A stretch of DNA of 64,000 nt from Prevotellaceae bacterium UBA1746 (GCA_002314875.1 DCHS01000010.1:111763-175762); one strand, 5' to 3'; counted from the stretch's first letter, positions 1 through 9,190 are shown. Notes: generated by a model not told the origin, from the letters alone. A program made the numbers and translations.

Positions 1-25
1 TTTTTAGAACTCTTCTCATAGTATT

Positions 26-601
26 ATGCTTATTGCAAATCAACTCAAGAACAAAAGCCGTGCAGAATACCTGCTCTATATGTGGCAGGTTGAGGGCATT
101 ATCCGTCTGTACGGCTGTGATATCGATCGCTTGGAGAAGGATTATCTTTCCCAATTCAAGGTTGACGAGAAGACAGCAGCAGAGATGCGTCAGTGGTATG
201 CTGATCTTTGCGAAATGATGCGTTCTGAAGGCAAAATGGAAAGCGGCCATCTGCAGATTAACAACAATGTGATCATCGGCCTCGAAGATCTCAACGCCCA
301 ACTCCTGGAATCGGAGAAATTCCCCTATTACCGCCAGATGTATTACCGCGTCCTGCCTTATGTGGTAGAACTGCGGGCAAAATCAGCGCAGCTCGAAGGG
401 AAAACAATTAATGCTACTGGAACGAAAACCAGCGAATTCACCCAGCTCTTCGATTTTCTTTACGGTATTATGCTCCTCCGCTTGCAGAAGAAGGAAATCA
501 GCCCCGAAACCAAGCAGGCCGCAGACAACGTCTCCGCCCTCCTCGGCCAACTCTCCGACTACTGGAACAAGGACAAAGCAGGCGACCTGCAATTTGATTA
601 A
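26..601 (+). CDS. DUF4924 family protein
   Basis: A 191-residue soluble, charged protein that looks like the Bacteroidetes-only family DUF4924 (MLIANQLKNKSRAEYLLYMWQ opening is typical). It has no signal peptide or membrane segment and is probably mostly helical. No function is established for the family and I infer none. The start is an ATG 25 bases inside the window, so any promoter lies outside. It is convergent with rho and the two share a hairpin terminator. Confidence 0.75.
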   Translation: MLIANQLKNKSRAEYLLYMWQVEGIIRLYGCDIDRLEKDYLSQFKVDEKTAAEMRQWYADLCEMMRSEGKMESGHLQINNNVIIGLEDLNAQLLESEKFPYYRQMYYRVLPYVVELRAKSAQLEGKTINATGTKTSEFTQLFDFLYGIMLLRLQKKEISPETKQAADNVSALLGQLSDYWNKDKAGDLQFD

Positions 602-621
602 CCTTACGTTAATACCATAAC

Positions 622-661
622 AAAGGCATCCAAGTACTCAACTGAATACTTGGATGCCTTT
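622..661. terminator. bidirectional terminator between DUF4924 gene and rho
   Basis: A perfect 15-base-pair stem, AAAGGCATCCAAGTA (622-636) with TACTTGGATGCCTTT (647-661), closes a 10-base loop. A's flank one side and T's the other, so it can terminate both convergent genes. Confidence 0.85.
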
Positions 662-691
662 TCTATCTTGGGGTATAAACCTATATAAACT

Positions 692-2857
692 TTACCTGTC
701 CATTGTTGCAACGAATTCCTCGTTGCTGACGGTATCTTCTATACGCTTCTTGATGAAATTCATCGCCTCGATGGGACTCATATCCGCCATGTAGTTACGG
801 ACAATGAACATACGGTTAACGGTGGTCTCATCGAGCAAGAGATCTTCACGACGCGTACTGGACTGAATAAGATTAACAGCGGGGAAGATACGCTTGTTAG
901 CGAGATTGCGGTCAAGCTGGAGTTCCATATTACCCGTACCCTTGAATTCCTCAAAAATCACTTCATCCATCTTGGAACCCGTATCAATCAACGCAGTAGC
1001 GATGATTGTCAAGGAACCGCCACCTTCGATATTTCGCGCAGCACCGAAGAAGCGTTTGGGCTTCTGAAGAGCATTTGCATCAACACCACCCGTGAGGATT
1101 TTACCACTGGCAGGAGCCGTCGTATTAAAGGCGCGTGCAAGACGAGTGATAGAGTCAAGGAAGATGACTACATCATGACCACACTCCACCATACGCTTAG
1201 CCTTTTCGAGAACCATTGTCGCGATACGGACATGACGCTGTGCAGGTTCATCAAACGTTGAAGCAATCACTTCAGCATTCACCGTTCGTGACATATCCGT
1301 TACTTCTTCAGGACGCTCGTCGATAAGGAGCATCATCAGATAAGTGTCAGGATAATTGGCAGCTATAGCATTGGCAATCTGCTTCATCAGGATGGTCTTA
1401 CCCGTCTTGGGCTGAGCAACAATCAAACCACGCTGGCCCTTACCGATGGGAGAAAAGAGGTCAACGATACGACAGCTCAGCGGAGCCTTATAACCACGCT
1501 TGGAAAGACGGAACTGTTCATCGGGGAACAGCGGAGTAAGATGTTCGAAGGCCACACGGTCACGCACCTGATGAGGAGCCTTTCCGTTAATGCTGATAAC
1601 CTGAGTCAGGGCATAATACTTTTCTCCTTCTTTGGGGATGCGGCATTTACATACCACAACGTCACCCGTCTTCAAACCAGAGTTGCGAATCTGCTGCTGA
1701 GAAACAAAGACGTCGTCGGGTGAAGGCATATAGTTGTAATCTGAGGAGCGAAGGAAACCTATTCCCTGAGAGTCAAGTTCCATCACACCTTCGGCATCAA
1801 TGATGATTTCACGATTTCGTCGTGGAGCAGGCTGTGGCTTTGTTTCAACTGGATTCTGAGAACTCTGCTGTGCCTTTGCACCACGAACCAAAGCCTGAGC
1901 AGCACCAAGGACACTGTTCGCAATCTCATCCTGGCTGGCACCATTCACACGAACATCATCCTTGAAACGATGGAATTTCGTCGGAGTCTCAATAGCAGGT
2001 TCTTCGTAAGCATCCTGAAAAGCAGGACTACGGAAGTCGAACTCGTTCATCTCAACGATAGGAATATCCTTGATGATGATGAAATCCTGACCGTCAGCTT
2101 TGGCATCTGCCAATGTTCGGCCTTTAGATTCAGAAGTAGTTTCCGTCTTGTCAGGCTTTTCTGCAGTTTTCTTTGTAGCAACAATCTTTTCTTTTGAAAA
2201 AGTTTCCGCCGTTTCCTGTTCAGCAGTTTCACTCGTTTCGCTTGGAGCGGCATTCTTCTGGGCCTCCCGCTGCATACGGATGAATTCAGGAACATCATCA
2301 TCGTCATCATCAGTCGTCGTTGCTTCTGATGCCTGTTCTTCTTTCTGCTGGGCCATAGCATCTCTCTGCATACGGATAAACTCAGGAATATCATCGTCCT
2401 CAGGAGTTTCTACATCAGGGGCTTCTTTCTCTTCGTTTTCAGTAGGTACAGGTTGTTCATCAGAATAAGTCTTGTCTTCAATAGGAGTTCCAGTGACGAC
2501 GCCGTTCACTGCAGCCTGAGCCTCGGCTATCAGCATCTGCTGTCTTGCCAGGGCCTCTTCGTAAGCACGCTTTGCCTCAAGATCAGCCTTGGAAGGACGA
2601 CCACGCTTCTTCTTGGGCGGTTCAATCTTTACCTCTGTTTCAAGGGCATGAATCGCTGCGGCCTTATCGTCCTTGGCCTTGGAAACGGCAGCACGTTTGT
2701 GAACACGTTCTGTCTCAATACTATCAAAACGCTCACCCTGATCCTGGGAAGCGGAATAAACACGGTCGGAATCTTTTTTGACAATGCGGGCACGCTTCTT
2801 GAGAGCAGGCGCACCTTCTTCGACGATTTTTTCGTCTTTAACTTTTTTGGTTGCCAT
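692..2857 (-). CDS. rho: transcription termination factor Rho with long disordered N-terminus
   Basis: Hexameric RNA helicase that ends transcription. The C-terminal ~390 residues carry the Rho RNA-binding fold and ATPase core, with a P-loop in VAQPKTGKT and the DERPEEVTD segment. The first ~330 of 721 residues are low-complexity, acidic and lysine-rich. They include an AT-hook-like KRGRPSK near residue 85 and a tandem motif PEFIRMQR (residues 158-165 and 190-197), each after an aspartate run. Large N-terminal insertions are usual in Bacteroidetes Rho. The ATG at 2857 is preferred to an upstream in-frame TTG at 2890 because it gives MATKKVKDEK and lies in an A-rich leader. E. coli Rho is about 420 residues, so this one is greatly extended. 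Confidence 0.97.
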   Translation of the reverse strand: MATKKVKDEKIVEEGAPALKKRARIVKKDSDRVYSASQDQGERFDSIETERVHKRAAVSKAKDDKAAAIHALETEVKIEPPKKKRGRPSKADLEAKRAYEEALARQQMLIAEAQAAVNGVVTGTPIEDKTYSDEQPVPTENEEKEAPDVETPEDDDIPEFIRMQRDAMAQQKEEQASEATTTDDDDDDVPEFIRMQREAQKNAAPSETSETAEQETAETFSKEKIVATKKTAEKPDKTETTSESKGRTLADAKADGQDFIIIKDIPIVEMNEFDFRSPAFQDAYEEPAIETPTKFHRFKDDVRVNGASQDEIANSVLGAAQALVRGAKAQQSSQNPVETKPQPAPRRNREIIIDAEGVMELDSQGIGFLRSSDYNYMPSPDDVFVSQQQIRNSGLKTGDVVVCKCRIPKEGEKYYALTQVISINGKAPHQVRDRVAFEHLTPLFPDEQFRLSKRGYKAPLSCRIVDLFSPIGKGQRGLIVAQPKTGKTILMKQIANAIAANYPDTYLMMLLIDERPEEVTDMSRTVNAEVIASTFDEPAQRHVRIATMVLEKAKRMVECGHDVVIFLDSITRLARAFNTTAPASGKILTGGVDANALQKPKRFFGAARNIEGGGSLTIIATALIDTGSKMDEVIFEEFKGTGNMELQLDRNLANKRIFPAVNLIQSSTRREDLLLDETTVNRMFIVRNYMADMSPIEAMNFIKKRIEDTVSNEEFVATMDR

Positions 2858-2992
2858 AAAAGTAAAAATAGGGGATATTACATCTACCAACAGCAGCGTA
2901 CAACCATAACGATGATTGCAACAGCGTACTTAAGTTGGGGGGATTTTTTCTATATATAAAGGAAAAACGATCTTTATCGCTTTTTCACACTG

Positions 2993-3023
2993 CAAAATTA
3001 AACATTTTCCCAAAACGCACAAA
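2993..3023 (-). promoter_or_regulatory. rho promoter
   Basis: On the reverse strand TTTG (3023-3020), a 19-base spacer, then TAATTTTG (3000-2993) match the Bacteroidetes housekeeping promoter. The predicted 5' leader of rho is about 130 bases. Confidence 0.7.
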
Positions 3024-3042
3024 ATAATTCGGAGATTTTTCT

Positions 3043-3050
3043 TACTTTTG
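3043..3050 (+). promoter_or_regulatory. -7 element of the ABC-F gene promoter
   Basis: TACTTTTG fits the TAnnTTTG -7 consensus 58 bases before the ABC-F start. No good -33 TTTG is seen. It is divergent from, and only 20 bases from, the rho -33 box. Confidence 0.5.
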
Positions 3051-3107
3051 CACTAAATTTAACAAACAAAAAGAACCTTCAAGCACAAAAGACAACAATA
3101 GATTACA

Positions 3108-4973
3108 ATGGTTCCCTATTTAGACATACAGAATCTGACAAAGAGCATCGGTGACCTGGTGCTTTTTGAAGATATATCCTTCAGCGTTGCAGAGGGACAG
3201 CATGTAGGGCTCATCGCCCGCAATGGTGCCGGCAAGTCCACCCTACTCTCTATCATCGCCGGCAAGGACAGTGCTGACTCAGGGGAAATTGTCTTTATGA
3301 AGGGTCTGAAAATCGGTATGCTCGAGCAGCAGCCGTATTTCGAGCCAGACATGACGGTCATGGAGGCCGTCAGCAGCCGTCTTCGTTCCGAGTACTCCTC
3401 TTTATTAATTAGTGAGCAGGGAAAATCGCTGACGAACCATACGGAAACACTGGATGCTGAAGACGAGTGGAACGATGTTCAAATGCGTGCGAAGCAGATT
3501 CTCACAAAACTCCAGATTGCCAATCTCGACAAACCTGTCGGCTTGCTCTCCGGCGGTCAGCAGAAACGTGTGGCATTGGCAAGCGTTCTTATCGCCAATC
3601 CCGATCTCCTTATCCTCGACGAGCCGACGAACCACCTCGATCTCTCGATGATCGAATGGCTCGAACAATATCTCCAACGTAATTCCAAAGCCCTCCTCCT
3701 CGTCACCCACGACCGCTACTTCCTCGATCGCGTCTGCGGTTCTATCGTGGAACTCGATGACCTGACGACTTATACTTATCGTGGAAACTACCAGTACTAC
3801 CTCGAAAAGCGCGAGGAACGTATTGCGGTGACGAATGCCAATATTGACCGCGCAAGGAATCTTTACCGTAAGGAACTGGATTGGATGCGTCGTATGCCCC
3901 AAGCTCGTGCTCACAAGAGCCGTTCCCGTAAGGAGGCTTTCTACGAATTGGAAAAACAGGCCAAACGACGTACGGAAGAACGTGCTGCACGATTGGATGT
4001 GAAAAGCGGTTATATAGGGTCAAAAATCTTTGAAGCACAGTATGTTTCGAAGGAATTTGAAGATGGCATCGTCATTCTGAAAGACTTCTATTATAACTTT
4101 GCCCGCTATGAAAAGATGGGCATTGTCGGCGATAACGGAACTGGGAAATCCACTTTCATTAAGATGCTCCTCGGCACCGTTCCTCCGACCAGTGGACGCT
4201 TCGTCATTGGCGAGACCGTCCGCTTCGGCTACTTCTCTCAGGAAGGTATGCCCATCAACAACCAGATGAAGGTCATCGATGTGGTGCGTGACAAAGCGGA
4301 GACGATTGATCTCGGTGGCGGAAGGCGTCTAACAGCGATGCAATTCCTCAGCCATTTCCTTTTTCCTCCCAAACGCCAGCAGGATTATGTCTATAAACTT
4401 TCGGGAGGCGAGAAGCGTCGTCTGCAGTTATGTCTCGTGCTAATGCAGAATCCGAATTTCCTCATTCTCGATGAGCCGACGAACGACCTCGATATTGCTA
4501 CGCTGCAGATACTCGAAGACTATCTGGCGGATTTCAAGGGATGTGTTATCGTCGTCAGCCACGACCGCTATTTTATGGACAAAGTCGTGGATCATCTTCT
4601 CGTTTTTCGTGGACAGGGGGTGGTGGACGATTTTCCCGGAAACTATACGCAATACCGTGATTACTGCAACATCAAGGAACGCGAGGAAATCAAGCAGGAG
4701 AAGGCCGCCCGCCCGAGTGAGAATACTCGCAAACCCGTCCACGAGAATTCTGACCGAAAGCGCAAGTTGACTTTCAAGGAAAAGAAGGAATACGAGCAGC
4801 TCGAACAGGACATCGAGGCGTTGGAAACAGAAAAGGCTGACATCGAAAGCCAGTTATGCTCCGGAACCCTCACCGTCGACGAGATCACCACCCTCTCTAA
4901 GCGTCTCCCCGAACTCGAAGCCGAACTAGACGAAAAGTCCATGCGCTGGCTCGAACTCTCTGAGTTTGCGTAA
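3108..4973 (+). CDS. ABC-F family ATPase (Uup/YdiF-like)
   Basis: A 621-residue soluble ABC-F protein with two nucleotide-binding domains and no membrane segment. Domain 1 has RNGAGKST near residue 40, LSGGQQKR, and ILDEPTNHLD. Domain 2 has DNGTGKST, LSGGEKRR and ILDEPTNDLD. The linker between them is rich in basic residues, and a charged coiled-coil tail follows domain 2 (residues ~545-621), as in Uup. ABC-F proteins act on the ribosome in translation quality control or, in some subgroups, antibiotic protection. The C-terminal coiled coil and the housekeeping neighbourhood favour a Uup-like role, but the subgroup cannot be fixed by eye. The first P-loop begins with Ala rather than Gly. Confidence 0.92.
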   Translation: MVPYLDIQNLTKSIGDLVLFEDISFSVAEGQHVGLIARNGAGKSTLLSIIAGKDSADSGEIVFMKGLKIGMLEQQPYFEPDMTVMEAVSSRLRSEYSSLLISEQGKSLTNHTETLDAEDEWNDVQMRAKQILTKLQIANLDKPVGLLSGGQQKRVALASVLIANPDLLILDEPTNHLDLSMIEWLEQYLQRNSKALLLVTHDRYFLDRVCGSIVELDDLTTYTYRGNYQYYLEKREERIAVTNANIDRARNLYRKELDWMRRMPQARAHKSRSRKEAFYELEKQAKRRTEERAARLDVKSGYIGSKIFEAQYVSKEFEDGIVILKDFYYNFARYEKMGIVGDNGTGKSTFIKMLLGTVPPTSGRFVIGETVRFGYFSQEGMPINNQMKVIDVVRDKAETIDLGGGRRLTAMQFLSHFLFPPKRQQDYVYKLSGGEKRRLQLCLVLMQNPNFLILDEPTNDLDIATLQILEDYLADFKGCVIVVSHDRYFMDKVVDHLLVFRGQGVVDDFPGNYTQYRDYCNIKEREEIKQEKAARPSENTRKPVHENSDRKRKLTFKEKKEYEQLEQDIEALETEKADIESQLCSGTLTVDEITTLSKRLPELEAELDEKSMRWLELSEFA

Positions 4974-5006
4974 CTTTCAAATCTATTTTTTTATAGATTG
5001 TAACAG

Positions 5007-6284
5007 ATGAAACCATTAGCAGAACGCTTGCGACCGACAAGCCTTGACAACTATATCGGCCAAAAACACCTTGTGGGTGAAGGCTCCGTCCTCAGGAATA
5101 TGATTGAGAGCGGGCGCATTTCCTCGTTTATTTTATGGGGACCTCCGGGGGTAGGAAAAACCACATTGGCAAAGATCATCGCACAACGCCTTGATACACC
5201 CTTCTATACCCTATCAGCAGTGAACTGCGGCGTGAAGGATGTACGCGATGTTATTGATCGTGCCAAGAGCAACCATTTCTTCAATTCTGCCAGCCCCATC
5301 CTCTTCATCGACGAAATCCACCGTTTCTCGAAATCCCAGCAGGACAGTCTCCTCGCTGCTGTAGAAACGGGGGACATCACACTGATCGGCGCGACGACGG
5401 AGAATCCTTCGTTCGAGGTCATCCGCCCACTGCTCAGCCGTTGCCAGGTGTATGTTCTGGAGAGTCTTTCAAAGGAAGATCTGCTGCAACTCCTCGATAC
5501 TGCCATTCATATGGATGTTGTTCTGAAGGAGAGAAATGTGGTGCTCGAAGAGACCGAAGCCTTACTCCGCTATTCCGGCGGCGATGCCCGCAAGCTCCTC
5601 AACATCTTGGACCTCATTACCAATGCTACGGCTCCCGCCGATGACATTGTCATTAACAACAAAACCGTTACTGAGCGTCTTCAGCAGAACCCGTTGGCGT
5701 ACGATAAGGACGGCGAGATGCATTATGACATTATCTCTGCCTTTATCAAGAGTATCCGCGGCAGTGACCCCGATGCGGCACTCTACTGGCTCGCGCGAAT
5801 GATTGCCGGTGGCGAGGATCCGAAATTCATTGCACGACGTCTCGTAATCTCAGCCTCTGAGGATATCGGTCTCGCCAATCCCAATGCGTTGCTGCTGGCA
5901 AATGCGGCCTTCGATGCGGTGGCCAAGATCGGCTGGCCGGAAGGACGTATCCCTCTAGCGGAGGCTACCGTCTACCTGGCAACATCGGCGAAGAGCAATT
6001 CCGCCTATATGGGCATTGGCCGTGCTTTGGAACTCGTGGAACGAACGGGGAACCTTGCCGTTCCGCTACCTATCCGCAATGCTCCTACAAAACTGATGTC
6101 AGAGTTGGGTTACCATGACGGATACATCTATCCCCATGACTATCCTGAAAACTTCGCTGTCCAGCAATATCTGCCGGAGGAAATCAAAAATACCCGTTTG
6201 TGGTCACCCTGCAAGAATGCCCAGGAGGACCGTATGAACGAACGGATGACAAGGTTCTGGCCTAAATGGAGGGGAGAACGGTGA
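5007..6284 (+). CDS. rarA: replication-associated recombination protein A (MgsA/RarA)
   Basis: AAA+ ATPase of the clamp-loader clade, 425 residues, acting at stalled replication forks. The N-terminus has the family's RP..LDNYIGQKHLVG segment, Walker A GPPGVGKTT near residue 48, Walker B LFIDEIHRF, and sensor 1 GATTENPSF. The C-terminal half carries the conserved tetramerisation region (RGSDPDAALYWLARM, EDIGLANP). Length and order are those of complete RarA. It follows the ABC-F gene by 33 bases, so the two may be co-transcribed, and is convergent with the lipid cluster. Confidence 0.96.
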   Translation: MKPLAERLRPTSLDNYIGQKHLVGEGSVLRNMIESGRISSFILWGPPGVGKTTLAKIIAQRLDTPFYTLSAVNCGVKDVRDVIDRAKSNHFFNSASPILFIDEIHRFSKSQQDSLLAAVETGDITLIGATTENPSFEVIRPLLSRCQVYVLESLSKEDLLQLLDTAIHMDVVLKERNVVLEETEALLRYSGGDARKLLNILDLITNATAPADDIVINNKTVTERLQQNPLAYDKDGEMHYDIISAFIKSIRGSDPDAALYWLARMIAGGEDPKFIARRLVISASEDIGLANPNALLLANAAFDAVAKIGWPEGRIPLAEATVYLATSAKSNSAYMGIGRALELVERTGNLAVPLPIRNAPTKLMSELGYHDGYIYPHDYPENFAVQQYLPEEIKNTRLWSPCKNAQEDRMNERMTRFWPKWRGER

Positions 6285-6293
6285 AAAACAATA

Positions 6294-6331
6294 AAAGAAG
6301 GCGGAGACCCATGGGGTTCTCCGCCTTCTTT
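6294..6331. terminator. bidirectional terminator between rarA and the lipid cluster
   Basis: A perfect 14-base-pair stem AAAGAAGGCGGAGA (6294-6307) with TCTCCGCCTTCTTT (6318-6331), its loop itself palindromic (CCCATGGGG), separates two convergent genes. Confidence 0.85.
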
Positions 6332-6337
6332 ATACTT

Positions 6338-8158
6338 TTATTTCAGAATATCGAGCAACTGATTGAGATCAGTAATGACATAATCTGGGAAAGTTTCATC
6401 GTACGACTTTTCTTCCCATTCCTCACCTTTGTACCAAATACCCTGGCAGCCCGCTGTTTTTGCAGCACGGATGTCCTTGCCGTAACTGTCACCGATGGCA
6501 ATGCAGTTGGCAGGGTCAACTCCAGCTGCTTGTGCACCAAGGGTCCATATGGCAGGATCCGGCTTGCGGACGCCGACGACTGCGCTCTCGACAATCTCGG
6601 GGAAAAGATCATCAACTCCATAGCCCTTCAGAACGGAATGGATATTGCCATAAAAATTGGTGACGAGAATGAACGCATAGCCGCGGCCTTTCAGTTCGTC
6701 AAGGACGAGACGGCTGTCGGTTACATGCTGACGGGCGATATTGTCGCAATATTCCGCAACCTTCTGCGCACACGCCTCCGCACGCTCAGCAAGTTCAGGA
6801 ACATCCGTCAGATACAGGGCCTCATCAAGACCCGTCGTTACCCTCTGCTGACCTTCAGCGAGGGGGAGCTCAACGGTACCGTGTTCCAAAAGGTAGTGCA
6901 TCTCCATCCTGACCTTCTTCAAGAGGAGGGTATGGAAATTGTCCTCAGGCTTGATGATCGGCTCCTTTGCCAATGCTCGTTCGCCATAGACGTAGGCATC
7001 ACGCCATGCCTGATCTTCAACGGCCCTCAACGCAGGCTCGAAGGTGGAAGCGACATAACGGTAGCCGTCGAGGAGAACGAAATTCCAATGGCGGGCAGCG
7101 GTATCGAGGGTGCCTCCGTAATCGAAGAGCAAGGTGGGTTTTGTACTGTCGATATCTTTCATGATTTTCTTATTACCAATCTTGACCAAGGCAACGCCGA
7201 TGACGATCCAGAAGATTTCTCGTACGCGCGTAAAGATAGAGGTATAAACACCCACTGCCGGCGCGGTGCCATAGAGGATGGCGAGGATAACGGCCAACGA
7301 ACCTTCGCGAGCACCAATCTGCATCGGGAGGAAGAAAAGTAGGTTTCCCATCAACGAACTGAAGGCAAGGATGATGAGAGCATCGGCAAAGGTAACATCG
7401 GAAATGCCGAAGGCAAGGAGGATGAAATAGAATTCGTAGGAATTCAATACGCGGCCGACATACTCACAGATGAGGCTTCCCCACAGTTCACGCGGATGTT
7501 CATAGAGGAAACGGATATTGGCATCAGTCTTCTGGAAAGCATCGTAATTCTTCTCGTAGAAACGCATACAGGGTTTACGGAGGAAGGGGATGAAGAAAAA
7601 GATGTGGAAGAGTTTGCAAAGGATGCCATATTTATAACTGTAGGTAAAGAAGGCTGTCGCTGCAAAGAATATGAAGAGGTATATGCCCAGCAAGGTCCAT
7701 AGCCACGGTGTCATTTTGTCAAAATGAACTACCATGAAAACAATACAACCTGTCGTCCATAGGAAGAAGTGGCTGAAGATGTGCATCATGGAGTACAAGG
7801 CGACAGAGGAAATCGCACGGGGAACGCCGATGTATTTCGCGAGTTCCATAACACGATATGGGCCTCCACCGAAACCGAAGGGGGTAATGTAACTGAAACT
7901 GAAACCGCTGATGGTGAGTTTCAGGGAGTGCTTGAAAGAAAGGTGCTTGTCATGGTCGGAGGTATTCACCAACATCTTGAAAGCCTGAGCATTCAACAGA
8001 TAGACAAACAACCAGATTCCTACAACACCGGGCAGGTATATCAGCACATTCTCACGATTCTGGCGAACCGTCTCCCATCCGTCGGGAAAGGAGTATATCA
8101 TAAACCCTAAGGCTACGATACCGAAGATTAGGAAGATATTGCGATAAAGTGGTTTCAT
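6338..8158 (-). CDS. flippase-like membrane protein (LPG-synthase TM family) fused to a HAD hydrolase
   Basis: A 606-residue two-domain protein. Residues 1-~330 form a polytopic membrane domain of the lysylphosphatidylglycerol synthase transmembrane/UPF0104 type, with about eight hydrophobic segments and the family-like ITPFGFGGGP and QIGAREG loops. Residues ~340-606 are a HAD-superfamily hydrolase: motif I DYGGTLDT (D346), motif II in FILVTN, motif III VRKPDP (K532) and motif IV GDSYGKD (D557, D562). The usual second Asp of motif I (DxD) is Gly348. It overlaps the upstream CDP-alcohol phosphotransferase by one base (TAATG), implying translational coupling. I infer a membrane step, transport or dephosphorylation of a lipid intermediate, in the pathway of the adjacent genes; substrate unknown. 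Confidence 0.85.
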   Translation of the reverse strand: MKPLYRNIFLIFGIVALGFMIYSFPDGWETVRQNRENVLIYLPGVVGIWLFVYLLNAQAFKMLVNTSDHDKHLSFKHSLKLTISGFSFSYITPFGFGGGPYRVMELAKYIGVPRAISSVALYSMMHIFSHFFLWTTGCIVFMVVHFDKMTPWLWTLLGIYLFIFFAATAFFTYSYKYGILCKLFHIFFFIPFLRKPCMRFYEKNYDAFQKTDANIRFLYEHPRELWGSLICEYVGRVLNSYEFYFILLAFGISDVTFADALIILAFSSLMGNLLFFLPMQIGAREGSLAVILAILYGTAPAVGVYTSIFTRVREIFWIVIGVALVKIGNKKIMKDIDSTKPTLLFDYGGTLDTAARHWNFVLLDGYRYVASTFEPALRAVEDQAWRDAYVYGERALAKEPIIKPEDNFHTLLLKKVRMEMHYLLEHGTVELPLAEGQQRVTTGLDEALYLTDVPELAERAEACAQKVAEYCDNIARQHVTDSRLVLDELKGRGYAFILVTNFYGNIHSVLKGYGVDDLFPEIVESAVVGVRKPDPAIWTLGAQAAGVDPANCIAIGDSYGKDIRAAKTAGCQGIWYKGEEWEEKSYDETFPDYVITDLNQLLDILK

Positions 8159-9138
8159 TAGTTGATTTTTGAACGGAGACGACGGCAGAGGGCTTCATGA
8201 CGCCACTGCATCTGCCAGCAAATAGGAGTGAAGAGAAAAATTTCTATAATGAAATAGAGCCAGGGCAGCATCAGCAACAGACTGAAATAGAGGGCAAAGG
8301 CTCGGCAGTTGAAAGTGAGGATGTTGGTGTACTTCATCAGAGGAAGGCTTCCAGCACGGAATTCGGTACGGAGGTCTTCAGGAATGGCAGCAGAGCCAGC
8401 GCCGAACTTTTCGGTCAAGGTATTCTTGAAAGCCTGAAACTGAGGGGTTCGGGATTCCTGGGAATGGGTGTAGCGGATGTAGAAAAACATGTAGAGTTTC
8501 ATGACAAAACTATCGCTCCACTTCATCGTTGCAAACTGCTGCTTGAGGGCGGCATAGTTGTCGAGTTCACTACCCTCCTCTCCCTTAATGAACCACAGAT
8601 GGACCTGACGGTAGTAGTCTGCCAACTGGCACTGACGGCTGTGACCGCCAAAACCACTCAGCGCGGCAAGCATCCAGATCCAGTAGCCGAAGGTACCGTC
8701 GGTCAGATGACGGATGGGATTTTCGGAACGCATCACCTCGTCGAGACCGAAAGGAAGTTTCTGGGGACTGAGGCGGAGGCAGATGAAGAAATAGACAGCG
8801 AAGAAGATGATATCTGCCGATGCGCCGTCGAGGGCACGGCCGAGGGCGGACTTCTTTCCTGTCATGCGTGCCAGCTGACCGTCAGCGGAATCGTAGAGGT
8901 TTGCCCAGACCAAAAGGAAGATACCCAGAATGGTCATGGGATAGTTGTTCTCGAAATAGTAGCAAACTGCAGCAATAACGCCCAAGATGATTCCCAAAAT
9001 CGTCACAACATTGGGATGGATATCAAATTTGTTGAAGAAATTGGCCCACATCTGACCGAGAGGACGGGTAAAGACAAGGTCAAACCATTCCTCGGTGTCC
9101 TGGGACTTTCCATTTAAATTGGAAACTTTATCAGACAT
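8158..9138 (-). CDS. CDP-alcohol phosphatidyltransferase family protein
   Basis: A 326-residue integral membrane enzyme of the family that moves a phospho-alcohol from a CDP carrier onto an acceptor, as in phospholipid head-group synthesis. The active-site signature reads DSADGQLAR (residues 83-91), eight residues, then G100, D104 and D109. The last spacing is four residues instead of the canonical three. Hydrophobic segments flank the motif and recur at the C-terminus (residues ~280-310); a soluble insertion of about 100 residues lies between. The nucleotidyltransferase two genes upstream could supply its CDP-activated substrate. The head group is unknown: inositol phosphate, ethanolamine-like or another alcohol are all possible. 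Confidence 0.88.
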   Translation of the reverse strand: MSDKVSNLNGKSQDTEEWFDLVFTRPLGQMWANFFNKFDIHPNVVTILGIILGVIAAVCYYFENNYPMTILGIFLLVWANLYDSADGQLARMTGKKSALGRALDGASADIIFFAVYFFICLRLSPQKLPFGLDEVMRSENPIRHLTDGTFGYWIWMLAALSGFGGHSRQCQLADYYRQVHLWFIKGEEGSELDNYAALKQQFATMKWSDSFVMKLYMFFYIRYTHSQESRTPQFQAFKNTLTEKFGAGSAAIPEDLRTEFRAGSLPLMKYTNILTFNCRAFALYFSLLLMLPWLYFIIEIFLFTPICWQMQWRHEALCRRLRSKIN

Positions 9139-9174
9139 AGTTACGTTTTATTTAGTTTCGCTTGGTTTATAGAA

Positions 9175-9190
9175 GGTTTATAGGGTTAAA
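9175..9190 (-). repeat. 16-base sequence shared with the lpxK upstream region
   Basis: On the reverse strand this reads TTTAACCCTATAAACC, 37 bases before the CDP-alcohol phosphotransferase start. The identical 16 bases occur at 53542-53557 just before lpxK. Degenerate copies of CTATAAACC lie next to both. Confidence 0.7.

Noticed and set aside
6266..7342. Long forward ORF (358 codons) opposite the HAD part of the fusion gene
   Set aside because: It is antisense to a gene with clear domains, starts inside rarA's end and resembles no family; it results from codon bias of the real gene.
8197..9117. 306-codon forward ORF opposite the CDP-alcohol phosphotransferase
   Set aside because: Fully antisense to a recognised enzyme, with no promoter or family features.
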